DNA of 64,000 nucleotides from Robertkochia flava (GTDB lineage: Bacteria > Bacteroidota > Bacteroidia > Flavobacteriales > Flavobacteriaceae). The translations under genes and the position numbers were made by a program. The stretch is taken from NCBI RefSeq assembly GCF_020166515.1, contig NZ_JAINZT010000005.1, forward strand, positions 186,001 through 250,000, written 5' to 3'. Positions 53,454 through 62,621 of the stretch are shown here, one piece after another. Within the stretch, counting starts at the first letter, position 1. The number at the start of each line of letters is the position of its first letter. Below the pieces are notes generated by a model. The model had not been told where the DNA came from, did no database searches, and saw only the letters and a program-made list of their open reading frames with translations.

Positions 53454-56400
53454 TTAAAAATTCAGTTTAACATTTAAACCAAAAGATGATGTCATTGGCA
53501 GGGTTCCGTTCTCAGCCCAGTTTACCCCACTTCTTTTCTCTAATTCTGAAGGATCTACCCAGTTCAGGTCAGAATCGATCAGCCATACGTTGTTTCCGAG
53601 TAAGGATACCGAAGCCGACTGCATTCCGATCATTTCTGCGATATTGCTTCCCAGGTTATAGGTAAGTCTGAAGGTTCTCAGTTTGAGGTAGCTCGCATCA
53701 TGTACGTTGTTGGCATAAATATTACCGATATTACCGGAGTTAAAGTACGCCTTGGGGTCTACATATTTGTCAACTACCGTTCCGTCAGAGATAGGGGCGC
53801 CGGTTACAGGGTCGGTTCCGGTTTGAAGAACTCCCTGGATGCGGATACCTCCACCATCGGCTACAGGATCCCTTAGCGGATTTCCTTTATCATTAAGTCC
53901 GGCGGTGTAATCGGTAAGACCGGAGTTGTCCATGTAACGCTCGGTTCTTGAGTAATACAGACCTCCCTTTTGCCCGTCAAATCCTAGGAAAAGTTCAACA
54001 CCTTTGTACCGGAGGTTGGTGGTAATACCATAGGTGTAATCAGGAAGTAAGCTACCAAGTTTCGCATTTTGAACTCTTGCAAACTGATCAGAATCCGTAA
54101 AGATGATGCTGCCGTCGGTATGGCGGGCAAAATCGGTTCCAACAAAGGTTCCCCACTCTTCTCCTACAGGGGCGAGCAGTCTCAGGTTGGAAGTATAAGA
54201 ACTGATCTGATAATTGTCAACTCCGGGATAAATTGCTTCTACTCTTTTTTCCAGAGTACCCACATTCACTCCTAGGTCAAAATTCCAATCACTGTTTCTT
54301 ACGATGGCCATATTCACAGCAGCTTCAAGACCTTTAGAAGTTGTTTTTCCTGAGTTCAGGGTGATCTCAGTATATCCGGTAGAACCGTCCAGATTGATGT
54401 CTGTTGGCAGGTTCTCGTCATTTCTGTGGAAGTAAGTAAGATCAAGACCAATTCTGCTCATGAAAAAGTTCAGTTCTGTACCGATCTCATATTCGTCTCT
54501 GATACCTCCGATCAGGTTAGGGTTGTTCTGCTCTTCCGGTACCAATAAAGTACCATTACCCTGGTAAAGTCCGTTGGCCTCATAGGTCTGAGAGATCCTG
54601 TATGGCTGCGGGAAGAATGGAGCGCTGGCATAACCCAATCTTAATTTAGCAAAGGTCAGCACATCATTTGCTTCAAAAAGCTCATGAGCCAATAACGATC
54701 CGGAGATTCCCCAGGTCGAAACGCTATTATCGTCAGGGTTTGCTGTTGACGACCAGTCTACCCTGTAGGATCCGTCAAGGTAAAAGAAGTTGCTATACCC
54801 CAGGGAAGCTTTTCCAAACATACCCCTGGTCTTCCTGTTCTCGTAATACGTAGTCGCAGTTACGGGGTCCTTAGAGCCATCAAGGTTATAGAATCCAGGA
54901 ATGGTAAGATCGCCATTCGTATTCGCCCCCAGTCTCTTGTACGCATTACTGAAAGTGTCACCACCCACAGATACCTGTACATCGAGGTTGTCGTTCAGGA
55001 ATTTGTTGCGGTAGTTGGCCATGGCGAAGTAATGCTCTTCGTTATTTCTTCTCTGGCTTACTTCAAAGTAGGCCGGATCCAGTAAACTCTTAGTGGTGAC
55101 CCTGTCATCACTGTAGTATGATGTGAAGGAAGATCGTACTTCCGCAATAATATCAAAGTGATCGTTGAACTTGTAGTTCAGGCTCAATTTACCGAAAGCG
55201 GCATTTTTCTCATCATGTCTCAGGTTTTCGTAAGACTGGAAATAAGGGCTATCCCAGTAAAGCGGACGTGTATCTCTTGGTCCACGAATGTTCCAGGAAA
55301 TGATCTGACCATTTTGCTCGTAGTTCTTTAAGCGATCCATATCGAGCTGACGTTGCCACCACTGGTTAAAGTTCGACCCGATGTTACCGTAATTCTGATC
55401 CGGGTTGTTCAGGGTGTTTCTGTCCTGGTAGTTTACGTTAGCGGTTACGCTGAACTTTTCAGTAATATCGAAACTTCCGTTTAGCGAGAAGTTCACGGTC
55501 TTTCTTTTGGAGTTCGGTACGATCCCCTCTTCGTCAACAAGGTTGGCTGAAGTTCTGATGTTATAACCTTCTCCTGCCTTCCCGAAATTAATACTGGTAT
55601 TGTAGGTAGGAGCCGTGTTGTAGAAGTTTCTGATGTTGTTCTCGTTAGAAACCCATGGTCTTAACTCTCCGAACTGAGGCGTTCCCGGAATCCATGAATC
55701 CCAGTGACGTACCATTTGTCCTTCCATTCTTGGTCCCCAGGACTCATCTGCCCAGTAGTCTGGGTAAAGCTGTCCGTCAAAGGCAGCCCAGGAAGCAGGA
55801 TCCTGTGCAGGATCATAGCTAAACACATTGAAATCCTGGCTGTAACCCCCACCGTACTCGTTCTGGTAGTTTGGCAGAGCAGACACCTGGTTGATCAGGG
55901 TAGTGTGATCAATTGAGAACTGTGCCCTTCCGTCTTTTCCGGTCTTTGTGGTGATCACAATTACCCCGTTACGTCCGGGAGGTCCGTAGATCGCTGTCGC
56001 AGAAGCACCCTTCAGTACCGACATGTCTTCGATGGTGTCCGGGTTGATGTTCCCGATGTTGTCTACAAAAACTCCGTCTACAACATAAAGTACATCAGAT
56101 TCACCCCTTAATTTGATCTCAGAGTTTCCGAAGGAAGAACTGGAGTTACCCACGATCTGTACCCCGGCAACCCTACCGGCAAGTGCATTGTTAATGTCTA
56201 CTTGCTTTCCCTTTTGCAGGGTCTCACCCCCAACACTCTGCTGAGAGTACCCCAGGGCTTTCTTTTCTCTTTTGATACCCAGACCGGTTACAACAACTTC
56301 GTCCAGCGCCTGAGCATCGGCTTGGAGGGAAACATTAATAGTGCTTGCAGCACCAACTACCTGTTCCAGGGTGGTCATCCCGATATACGAGAATACCAAA

Positions 56401-56606
56401 GTCTCTCCTGTATTTGCCGTGATGGTGTAGTTTCCATCAAAATCGGTTTGGGCGCCATTGGTGGTCCCTTTTACAAATACGTTGGCCCCCGGTAGGGGAA
56501 GGCCATCCTGGTCGGACACCGTACCGGTGACCGTTTTCTCTTGTGCAAGAGTAACTTGCACTACCAACGCCAGCAAGAGCGTTAGCAATCCATTGATTTG
56601 TTTCAT
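53454..56606 (-). CDS. susC: SusC/RagA-like TonB-dependent receptor
   Basis: The 1050-residue protein has a signal peptide (TLAQ, residue 21), a carboxypeptidase-like regulatory (CarboxypepD_reg) domain (VTGTVSDQDGLPLPGANVFV, DFDGNYTITANTGETLVFSY), the TonB box region DEVVVTGLGIKRE and plug (ALAGRVAGVQIVG, DGVFVDNIGNINPD), then a 22-strand barrel ending SFGLNVKLNF. It imports a ligand delivered with SusD, using TonB energy. The cargo is unknown. It is transcribed from the promoter at 56633-56663 and followed after 11 bases by susD. Confidence 0.95.
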   Translation of the reverse strand: MKQINGLLTLLLALVVQVTLAQEKTVTGTVSDQDGLPLPGANVFVKGTTNGAQTDFDGNYTITANTGETLVFSYIGMTTLEQVVGAASTINVSLQADAQALDEVVVTGLGIKREKKALGYSQQSVGGETLQKGKQVDINNALAGRVAGVQIVGNSSSSFGNSEIKLRGESDVLYVVDGVFVDNIGNINPDTIEDMSVLKGASATAIYGPPGRNGVIVITTKTGKDGRAQFSIDHTTLINQVSALPNYQNEYGGGYSQDFNVFSYDPAQDPASWAAFDGQLYPDYWADESWGPRMEGQMVRHWDSWIPGTPQFGELRPWVSNENNIRNFYNTAPTYNTSINFGKAGEGYNIRTSANLVDEEGIVPNSKRKTVNFSLNGSFDITEKFSVTANVNYQDRNTLNNPDQNYGNIGSNFNQWWQRQLDMDRLKNYEQNGQIISWNIRGPRDTRPLYWDSPYFQSYENLRHDEKNAAFGKLSLNYKFNDHFDIIAEVRSSFTSYYSDDRVTTKSLLDPAYFEVSQRRNNEEHYFAMANYRNKFLNDNLDVQVSVGGDTFSNAYKRLGANTNGDLTIPGFYNLDGSKDPVTATTYYENRKTRGMFGKASLGYSNFFYLDGSYRVDWSSTANPDDNSVSTWGISGSLLAHELFEANDVLTFAKLRLGYASAPFFPQPYRISQTYEANGLYQGNGTLLVPEEQNNPNLIGGIRDEYEIGTELNFFMSRIGLDLTYFHRNDENLPTDINLDGSTGYTEITLNSGKTTSKGLEAAVNMAIVRNSDWNFDLGVNVGTLEKRVEAIYPGVDNYQISSYTSNLRLLAPVGEEWGTFVGTDFARHTDGSIIFTDSDQFARVQNAKLGSLLPDYTYGITTNLRYKGVELFLGFDGQKGGLYYSRTERYMDNSGLTDYTAGLNDKGNPLRDPVADGGGIRIQGVLQTGTDPVTGAPISDGTVVDKYVDPKAYFNSGNIGNIYANNVHDASYLKLRTFRLTYNLGSNIAEMIGMQSASVSLLGNNVWLIDSDLNWVDPSELEKRSGVNWAENGTLPMTSSFGLNVKLNF

Positions 56607-56632
56607 AAAAATTAGTTAAAGTTAGCTTGCGG

Positions 56633-56663
56633 CGAATGTAAATAAATAGTTAACCTGTACAAA
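56633..56663 (-). promoter_or_regulatory. Promoter of the SusCD operon
   Basis: On the minus strand TTTG (ending at 56660), an 18-base spacer and TACATTCG (56640-56633) approximate the TTTG/TAnnTTTG promoter of Bacteroidota with one base different in the -7 box. The leader would be about 20 bases. Confidence 0.5.
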
Positions 56664-57039
56664 GAAATTCAATAAATAAGAGACCTTACTTAATATTTTT
56701 ATCATAAATTCAATAAAAATTGTATTTCATTGAGTTTTTATCAAAAATTTGACTTTTTTTTAATTTTGATTCAAACCTGTTTTTCAAGTACCTGACGTTA
56801 AACAAAATAGGAATGTTAAAATCAGGTCTCCATCGCTGGGGGAAGAGTGTTTATAAGGATTTTGCTGATTATTTACTCTATTTTAGGTTCAGATAGCGAT
56901 TTTAATCTACATAAGGCTCAAGGCACTTCAATTTCGGATCCCGGGTTTTAAAAAATCAGAGATCTCCTTATGGATCAAGAAGACTTTGAATATGGTCTGG
57001 AGATAATTATTTATTTTTAAAAGGAAATTAATACTGTCA
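56664..57039. other. Intergenic between divergent susC and aldolase genes, nothing else recognised
   Basis: AT-rich sequence with runs of T (56740-56770). I see no gene family, repeat array or terminator here; it must hold the plus-strand promoter of the aldolase-like gene, which I could not place. Confidence 0.45.
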
Positions 57040-58233
57040 ATGATGAAAGCTACTCCTGCACGCCGGGATTTCCTGAAAAAAATGGGGTTAACCGGCCTTC
57101 CTTTCCTGATTCCATCCATGCCTTTATGGGCAGCGCCCGAAGTGCCTTATCAACAAGCCCAAATAGGTGATAAGGATTATATGGTGAATTTTGCCCTGGA
57201 CGGAAAATTTTATTCCCCTCAGGGGTACCTCAGGAAGTTACAGGAGATCAATACCGGGTTGGAGATCGGGGAAGATATGTATTATGAAGGGGGAGCAACG
57301 GCAAAACTGGAAGCACTTTTCGCCCGGATCACCGGGAAGGAAAAGGCCGTATACCTGCCCACCGGTACTATGGCCAATCAGATCGCCGCCAGTTTGTTAA
57401 GCGACGATACTGCCAAGATCCTGGTTCCTGAAAATTCACATATGTTTCGCGATGAGGCAGATGCTGCTCAGCGTATTCATCATAAGCGACTGGTGCCCTA
57501 CGGTGGTGCTGACCGGGTGGCCACCCTGGAGGATCTGAAAATTGCAGAGGCCCATACGCTGGAAGGGGAGGTGTTTCAAAGCGGACTTAAAACCGTGGTG
57601 GTGGAACATCCCGTTCGAAGGGCGCATGGCAGAGTAGTGCCGTTTGAAGAGTTGAAGAAAATCTCCGATTACTGCAGGGAAAAGGGCTATAAAATGCATT
57701 TGGACGGAGCCCGTTTGCATCTGGCCTCCGTCTATACCGGAATTCCGGTTGGCGACTACGCTGCACTTTTTGATACGGTATATATTTCCTTGTATAAGTA
57801 CCTCAATGCCGGAGGTGGAGCCATCCTTTGCGGGGAGGCCGCCCTGATGGAAAAGGTGAAACACCAGATGAAAGTACTGGGAGGTACCATGTGGCAAAGT
57901 TGGTACAATACGGCCATGGCCCTGCATTACGTGGAAGGTATTGTGGAGCGCTGGCAGCAATTGGTAAAAAAGGGGGCACGCCTGGTGGAGGAGTTAAATA
58001 CCATAGAAGGATTGAGGATAACTGCCCTTGACGGGGGGACCAATATGTACCAGCTGGAAACCGGAAGCCGGGAAATGGGAGACCGCCTGGTAGCGAATCT
58101 GATCAATAATGATCAGCTCTACCTTCAGTCACCGGATGAAAATGGCAGGATATGGCTTTATATGAATGAGTCGACCCTGGAGATACCCAATGAAGAACTT
58201 CTGAAAGCTTTTAAAAGGGCCTGGATTTCATGA
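57040..58233 (+). CDS. Exported threonine-aldolase-family PLP enzyme
   Basis: The 397-residue protein starts MMKATPARRDFLKKMGLTGL, a twin-arginine-like signal ending near PLWAAPE. The body has the beta-eliminating lyase/threonine aldolase fold: EDMYYEGGATAKLEALFARI, KAVYLPTGTMANQIAASL, HLDGARLHLASVY and SLYKYLNAGGGAILCGEAAL with the PLP lysine (SLYKYLN). L-threonine aldolases cleave threonine to glycine and acetaldehyde, normally in the cytoplasm, so an exported form is unusual. Substrate specificity is not readable. It is divergent from SusC and monocistronic. Confidence 0.82.
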   Translation: MMKATPARRDFLKKMGLTGLPFLIPSMPLWAAPEVPYQQAQIGDKDYMVNFALDGKFYSPQGYLRKLQEINTGLEIGEDMYYEGGATAKLEALFARITGKEKAVYLPTGTMANQIAASLLSDDTAKILVPENSHMFRDEADAAQRIHHKRLVPYGGADRVATLEDLKIAEAHTLEGEVFQSGLKTVVVEHPVRRAHGRVVPFEELKKISDYCREKGYKMHLDGARLHLASVYTGIPVGDYAALFDTVYISLYKYLNAGGGAILCGEAALMEKVKHQMKVLGGTMWQSWYNTAMALHYVEGIVERWQQLVKKGARLVEELNTIEGLRITALDGGTNMYQLETGSREMGDRLVANLINNDQLYLQSPDENGRIWLYMNESTLEIPNEELLKAFKRAWIS

Positions 58234-58293
58234 TTTTTTAGGGGTGGGGGGATGTTTTAAAGCGGGCAGGAGCAATTGCTCGGAGTAGGACTA

Positions 58294-58337
58294 AAAAAAG
58301 TCTGCCGACCAATTTAATGGACCTAACAGACTTTTGA
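58294..58337 (+). terminator. Candidate terminator after the aldolase-like gene
   Basis: AAAAGTCTG and CAGACTTTT arms enclose a partly paired loop (GACC/GGACC) with TTTT at the 3' end on either strand. It may work in both directions; the pairing is imperfect inside. Confidence 0.5.
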
Positions 58338-58667
58338 GGTTCCCCCAAACCTACTTTTTAAATATTTTTCAAATTCGGGATCTCAGGGGTGGGAGAGATC
58401 CGTTCGCTAAACCATATGGTATCCTTCTCAGCAGAGAAGTGAAATGCCATTTTCCCGGCCTTAAAGCATTTTTTCGTTAAGAATATACAAAAGCCCTGTG
58501 GAGATGTATTATCCAAATCCGGCTGCTCATATTCGAAACCTTTATGCGCATCTTTGAGAACAGTAATTAAGATTAACGCACAATTTATCGACTATTTGTT
58601 TCATTTCATATACCCCTTTTTGGGTATTTTCAGTGGTGGGTTATATTTAAAGGCTTGCAAATTTTTA

Positions 58668-59456
58668 ATGGACTCCACAGAAATCATTCAATACTGGGAA
58701 TCGAAATACGCTTCAAATGAGGTTATGGGAAATAACTTCAATCTGGAGCCTTTCTTGCATGGATTTTTAGCTGCATTCAGCCCGGGGCATTCCTATTATT
58801 ACGTGGCTAATTTCAAGAGCATGACCCTGCCTTATGTAGCCGAAAGCGTAGTGGACTTCGTGGGAAAGAAAAGCGATAAGGTGACCTTTCAGGATATAGT
58901 AGCTACCGCACATCAGGACCAGGTGGAGATGGTGCGATTAAAGGAACAGGTGATCTATGATTTCTACTTCAATTTTCTTCCCCGGGAAGACGTCAATAGG
59001 TTTAAGGCTGTATATCTTTATAAGATGCAGGATCCCAAAGGCCGTACAAGGGTGATGTTACAGCAGGCCTTACCGCTCAATTTAGACGCATCCGGCAACC
59101 TGGAGAACGCTCTTAGCGTGCATACAGATGTTAGTTATTTGCGGATCCAGCCGGATCATACCATTTCTTTCTTCAGTCTTAAAGGGAGCCAATCATTTTT
59201 GAACGTGAATTCAGAAACGGGGCGCTTCGATCCGGAATCGATACGGGGCAAAGACTTACTCGATGTTTTAACGCCCCGGGAACGGGAGATCGTTGGCTTG
59301 CTGGCCAAAGGATTGAGTTCCAAGGAAGTTTCTGTTCAGCTTCATGTATCGGTGCATACCGTGCAGAAACACCGGAAAAATATCCTGCAGAAAACCAATT
59401 GTTCCAATACCTCCGAGCTGGTGAGCAATTGCATTATGGCCGGGCTTTTTGTTTAG
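58668..59456 (+). CDS. LuxR-type transcriptional regulator with PAS-like N-terminus
   Basis: I start at MDSTEIIQYWESKYASNEVM (58668); an upstream in-frame start would add a non-family hydrophobic stretch. The 262-residue protein has an N-terminal sensory-like domain (GHSYYYVANFKSMTLPYVAE, QDIVATAHQDQVEMVRLKEQ, FLNVNSETGRFDPES) and a C-terminal LuxR helix-turn-helix LTPREREIVGLLAKGLSSKE, VSVQLHVSVHTVQKHRKNIL. No receiver Asp is evident, so it is not a standard response regulator. Ligand and targets are unknown. The gene lies alone between two plus-strand genes. Confidence 0.84.
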   Translation: MDSTEIIQYWESKYASNEVMGNNFNLEPFLHGFLAAFSPGHSYYYVANFKSMTLPYVAESVVDFVGKKSDKVTFQDIVATAHQDQVEMVRLKEQVIYDFYFNFLPREDVNRFKAVYLYKMQDPKGRTRVMLQQALPLNLDASGNLENALSVHTDVSYLRIQPDHTISFFSLKGSQSFLNVNSETGRFDPESIRGKDLLDVLTPREREIVGLLAKGLSSKEVSVQLHVSVHTVQKHRKNILQKTNCSNTSELVSNCIMAGLFV

Positions 59457-59618
59457 GGAACGGAGCGTGTTTTTCCGGGGAAAAACCCGGACGATACCAA
59501 CAGAGGCTAAACGAATCCTTTTCATATATCTTCTTTAATCTTTGTTCTCTCTTTCTTCCTTCACCATCATTGAATTAATTCCCTTGAATTTATACATTCG
59601 GAAATCTGTGTAATCCAT

Positions 59619-59626
59619 TATCTTTG
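59619..59626 (+). promoter_or_regulatory. -7 box of the ABC-F gene
   Basis: TATCTTTG matches the -7 consensus exactly; the ATG at 59648 lies 21 bases further on, giving a leader of about 17 bases. Confidence 0.5.
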
Positions 59627-59647
59627 CGCCTTCTAAATTCGGAGCAG

Positions 59648-61288
59648 ATGATTACCATAGACGGACTGGCAGTAGAATTCGGGGGAACAACCTTGTTTAG
59701 CGATGTTTCCTTTTCTGTAAATGAGAATGATAAGATCGCCCTTATGGGTAAGAACGGGGCCGGAAAGTCGACCCTGCTCAAGATCATAGCAGGGGTGAAC
59801 AAGCCTTCCCGCGGACAGGTGTCTGCGCCTAAAGAGGCGGTGATCGCTTACCTTCCGCAGCATCTGCTGACCGCTGATGATTGTACGGTATTTGAGGAGA
59901 CTTCCAAGGCTTTCGCTTCCATATTTAAAATGAAGGAGGAGATCGATGCCCTGAACGAAGAGCTTACCGTACGCACCGATTACGAGAGTGATGCGTACAT
60001 GAAGCTTATCGAGAAAGTAAGCGAGCTCAGTGAAAAGTTCTATTCGATAGAAGAGATCAATTACGAGGCCGAAGTAGAACAGGTGCTCATGGGACTGGGG
60101 TTTCTAAGAGAGGATTTCTCCAGACCTACCTCCGAGTTCAGCGGTGGATGGCGCATGCGCATCGAGCTGGCTAAGATCCTGCTGCAGAAACCGGATCTGA
60201 TCCTGCTGGATGAGCCCACCAACCATTTGGATATTGAAAGTATACAGTGGCTGGAGGATTTTCTGATCAACCAGGCCAAGGCGGTGATGGTGATCTCTCA
60301 CGACCGGGCCTTTGTGGATAATATCACCACCCGTACCATCGAGGTTACCATGGGGCGCATCTATGATTATAAGGCCAAATATTCCCAGTACCTCGAGTTG
60401 CGAAAGGATCGCAGGGCACACCAGCAAAAGGCCTATGACGAACAGCAGAAAATGATCGCCGAGACCCGGGAATTCATTGAACGTTTTAAGGGTACCTATT
60501 CCAAGACCTTGCAGGTGCAGTCGCGGGTAAAAATGCTGGAAAAACTGGAATTGGTGGAAGTGGATGAGGTCGATACTTCGGCCCTGAGGCTTAAATTTCC
60601 CCCTGCACCGCGATCGGGGCAATATCCGGTGGTGGTTAGCGAGCTCACCAAGGCCTATGACGATCACCTGGTATTTAAAAATGCCGGCATGGTGATCGAA
60701 CGCGGACAAAAAGTGGCCTTTGTGGGACGTAACGGGGAAGGGAAATCGACCATGATCAAGGCTATAATGAATGAGATCGACTTCCAGGGGAACCTGGAGA
60801 TCGGACATAATGTGAAGATCGGTTATTTTGCGCAGAATCAGGCCTCCCTTCTGGATGAGTCGCTCACCGTCTTTGATACCATAGACCGCATCGCTGAGGG
60901 CGATATTCGCACCAAGATCAAAGATATCCTGGGTGCCTTTATGTTCGGGGGAGATAATTCCAGTAAGAAAGTGAAAGTGCTTTCAGGAGGCGAAAAAACC
61001 AGACTGGCCATGATCAAACTGCTGCTGGAGCCGGTAAACCTGCTCATCCTGGATGAGCCTACCAACCATCTTGACATGAAAACCAAGGATATTATCAAGG
61101 AGGCCCTCAAGGACTTTGACGGTACCCTCATCCTGGTATCTCATGACCGGGACTTTCTGAGCGGACTGGTCACCAAGGTATTCGAGTTCGGGAACAAACG
61201 GGTTAAGGAACACTTTGAAGATATCAACGGATTTCTTGAGCTGAAAAAGATGGAAAACCTCAGGGAGATCGAACGAAAGAACACTTAA
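59648..61288 (+). CDS. ABC-F family ATPase (EttA/Uup-like)
   Basis: I start at MITIDGLAVEFGGTTLFSDV (59648), the usual beginning; an upstream ATG would lie within the promoter box. The 546-residue protein has two ATPase cassettes: GKNGAGKSTLLKIIAGV, EFSGGWRMRIELAKILLQKP and LILLDEPTNHLD; then GRNGEGKSTMIKAIMN, VLSGGEKTRLAMIKLLLEPV and LILDEPTNHLD, with a charged linker (RAHQQKAYDEQQKMIAETRE) between. No membrane domain is fused, as in translation factors of the ABC-F class, which rescue or regulate stalled ribosomes. Antibiotic protection is possible but unproven. Confidence 0.93.
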   Translation: MITIDGLAVEFGGTTLFSDVSFSVNENDKIALMGKNGAGKSTLLKIIAGVNKPSRGQVSAPKEAVIAYLPQHLLTADDCTVFEETSKAFASIFKMKEEIDALNEELTVRTDYESDAYMKLIEKVSELSEKFYSIEEINYEAEVEQVLMGLGFLREDFSRPTSEFSGGWRMRIELAKILLQKPDLILLDEPTNHLDIESIQWLEDFLINQAKAVMVISHDRAFVDNITTRTIEVTMGRIYDYKAKYSQYLELRKDRRAHQQKAYDEQQKMIAETREFIERFKGTYSKTLQVQSRVKMLEKLELVEVDEVDTSALRLKFPPAPRSGQYPVVVSELTKAYDDHLVFKNAGMVIERGQKVAFVGRNGEGKSTMIKAIMNEIDFQGNLEIGHNVKIGYFAQNQASLLDESLTVFDTIDRIAEGDIRTKIKDILGAFMFGGDNSSKKVKVLSGGEKTRLAMIKLLLEPVNLLILDEPTNHLDMKTKDIIKEALKDFDGTLILVSHDRDFLSGLVTKVFEFGNKRVKEHFEDINGFLELKKMENLREIERKNT

Positions 61289-61433
61289 GATGCAGTTACC
61301 GCCATCAGGTTTGGCCAGAGTCTTAATAGATTGGTCAATTTGAATATTTTAGTTTATATAAAGTAAGAAAAGTATTTATTTATAAATAGAGTGTCTGTAT
61401 TTTGCGGCTCAAAATCTCAAATCATACATTCCA

Positions 61434-61964
61434 ATGAACAAGCTTACTTTATTCTTTGTTTTAATTCTGAGCTGCGTTATCCGGCTGAGTGCCTAGGATT
61501 CTTCCAGCAGCCCTACCTCTAAAGGATCATGGCTTATCGAGGCCAACACCAGTTTTGGAAAGGGACATAGTGCCAATACCGGGTTTTTACTAAGGGAATT
61601 GGACGGCACAACCATCTGGAATATTGGAGCTGAAGGCGGGTATTTTGTGGCCGACGATCTGGCTGTAAAATTAGGATTGGGTTATGGTGATAACTCGAAT
61701 TCCCCCGGTTTTTTCTCTTACAAGGGCGGTGCAAAATATTATATCAAAGGGGTGGTTCCTGTTCAGGTGGATCTGAACGGTATTTCCTCGAAGATTTTCG
61801 ACAACTACAATCCGCTGTTCCTTGGAATTCAGGGGGGATACGCCTGGTTTGTGGCCGATAATATCGCTGTGGAACCCGGGCTTCGGTACGATTTTGGCCT
61901 TAATGATGACGCCGAAGCATCTGAAGGGGTTGCCTTTAACATAGGATTCTCCCTTTATTTCTAA
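61434..61964 (+). pseudogene. Secreted beta-barrel gene with in-frame TAG at the signal cleavage site
   Basis: The frame starts MNKLTLFFVLILSCVIRLSA and meets TAG at 61494-61496, exactly where LSAQ-type proteins have Gln after the cleavage site (CAG to TAG is one base). The same frame continues DSSSSPTSKGSWLIEANTSF to a barrel ending FNIGFSLYF (177 codons in all, typical C-terminal Phe). Strand segments such as GYFVADDLAVKLGLGYGDNS and AWFVADNIAVEPGLRYDFGL support an outer-membrane barrel. Translation would stop after 20 residues unless TAG is read through. This is the second amber-broken beta-barrel gene in the window. Confidence 0.82.
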
Positions 61965-61996
61965 GGTGAGGTAGCATTGTCATAAAAAAAGCATAC

Positions 61997-62030
61997 GCCC
62001 TGTCAGGTGATCCCGTCAGGGCTTTTTTTT
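61997..62030 (+). terminator. Terminator after the broken barrel gene
   Basis: GCCCTG and CAGGGC arms around TCAGGTGATCCCGT, followed by TTTTTTTT, 33 bases after the stop codon. Confidence 0.88.
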
Positions 62031-62116
62031 AGCGTTGAGCGCTCGGGGCCGTTTGACTCAGGGGATGTTGAGGTCTTCTTTGGCCGTGAATTTTGCTCTC
62101 TTTGGTAAAAGTTTTT

Positions 62117-62226
62117 GATTACCCAACTCCCAACTCCCAACTCCCAACTCCCAACTCCCGACTCCCGACTCCCGACTCCCGACTCCCGACTCCCGACTCC
62201 CGACTCCCGACTCCCGACTCCCGACT
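62117..62226. repeat. Tandem array of a 7-base unit (ACTCCCA then ACTCCCG)
   Basis: About 15 to 16 head-to-tail units between a terminator and the tmRNA region; the first five read ACTCCCA, the rest ACTCCCG, so the switch is a single block change. The plus strand has almost no G outside the unit's one G. Confidence 0.93.
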
Positions 62227-62248
62227 AACCACTACCGAGATTACTTGG

Positions 62249-62570
62249 TGATCTCCAATGACGCCAATGCTGCAATCCTGCCTGCCGGCAGGCAGGTACA
62301 AACCCAGCCGCGCACTTTGTGCGCAGCGGTTTTATGTTTTCCGGTTGCTCGCTGAAGTAAACTTCGCTCATACTTTCTATTGCTACTACCTACCTGCAGT
62401 ATGCAGGCAGGGTCGTCCCCGACCGTGGATAAATCTTTTAGGGAGAGTACTCCCTGCACGGCGGCTCGTGATCTCCACAACCTCCCATGATGCAAATACA
62501 AACCTGCAGTGCCTGTGGCACTGTGGTTTTGTGTTTCACGGTTGCTCGCTGAAGTAAACTTCGCTCACCC
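62249..62570. repeat. Imperfect direct duplication containing CGGTTGCTCGCTGAAGTAAA
   Basis: Two copies of a roughly 75 to 100-base element (about 62249-62370 and 62469-62568). Both share a TGATCTCCA-type start, TACAAACC, a G-rich palindromic middle, TTTTxTGTTTxxCGGTTGCT and GCTGAAGTAAACTTCGCTCA. They look like degenerate mobile or REP-type repeats. Confidence 0.75.
62277..62296. repeat. 20-base perfect palindrome CCTGCCTGCC/GGCAGGCAGG
   Basis: A perfect palindrome embedded in the first copy of the duplication; a shorter relative occurs at 62393-62407 and another family member at 1954-1981. Confidence 0.85.
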
Positions 62571-62581
62571 CCGTAAAACAC

Positions 62582-62610
62582 AAAACCCCGCAGCGGATGC
62601 TGCGGGGTTT
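62582..62610 (-). terminator. Terminator of the tmRNA gene
   Basis: AAACCCCGCAG and CTGCGGGGTTT arms (11 bp) around CGGATG-type loop, followed on the minus strand by TTTTGTGTTTT, 12 bases after the tmRNA 3' end. Confidence 0.88.
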
Positions 62611-62621
62611 GTGAGTGATTG

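Noticed and set aside
61434-61964. Reassignment of TAG as a sense codon in this organism.
   Set aside because: TAG ends several clearly complete genes here (VOC, porin, FAD oxidoreductase, queE, YkgJ, LuxR-type), so general recoding is not supported; local mutation or readthrough is left open.
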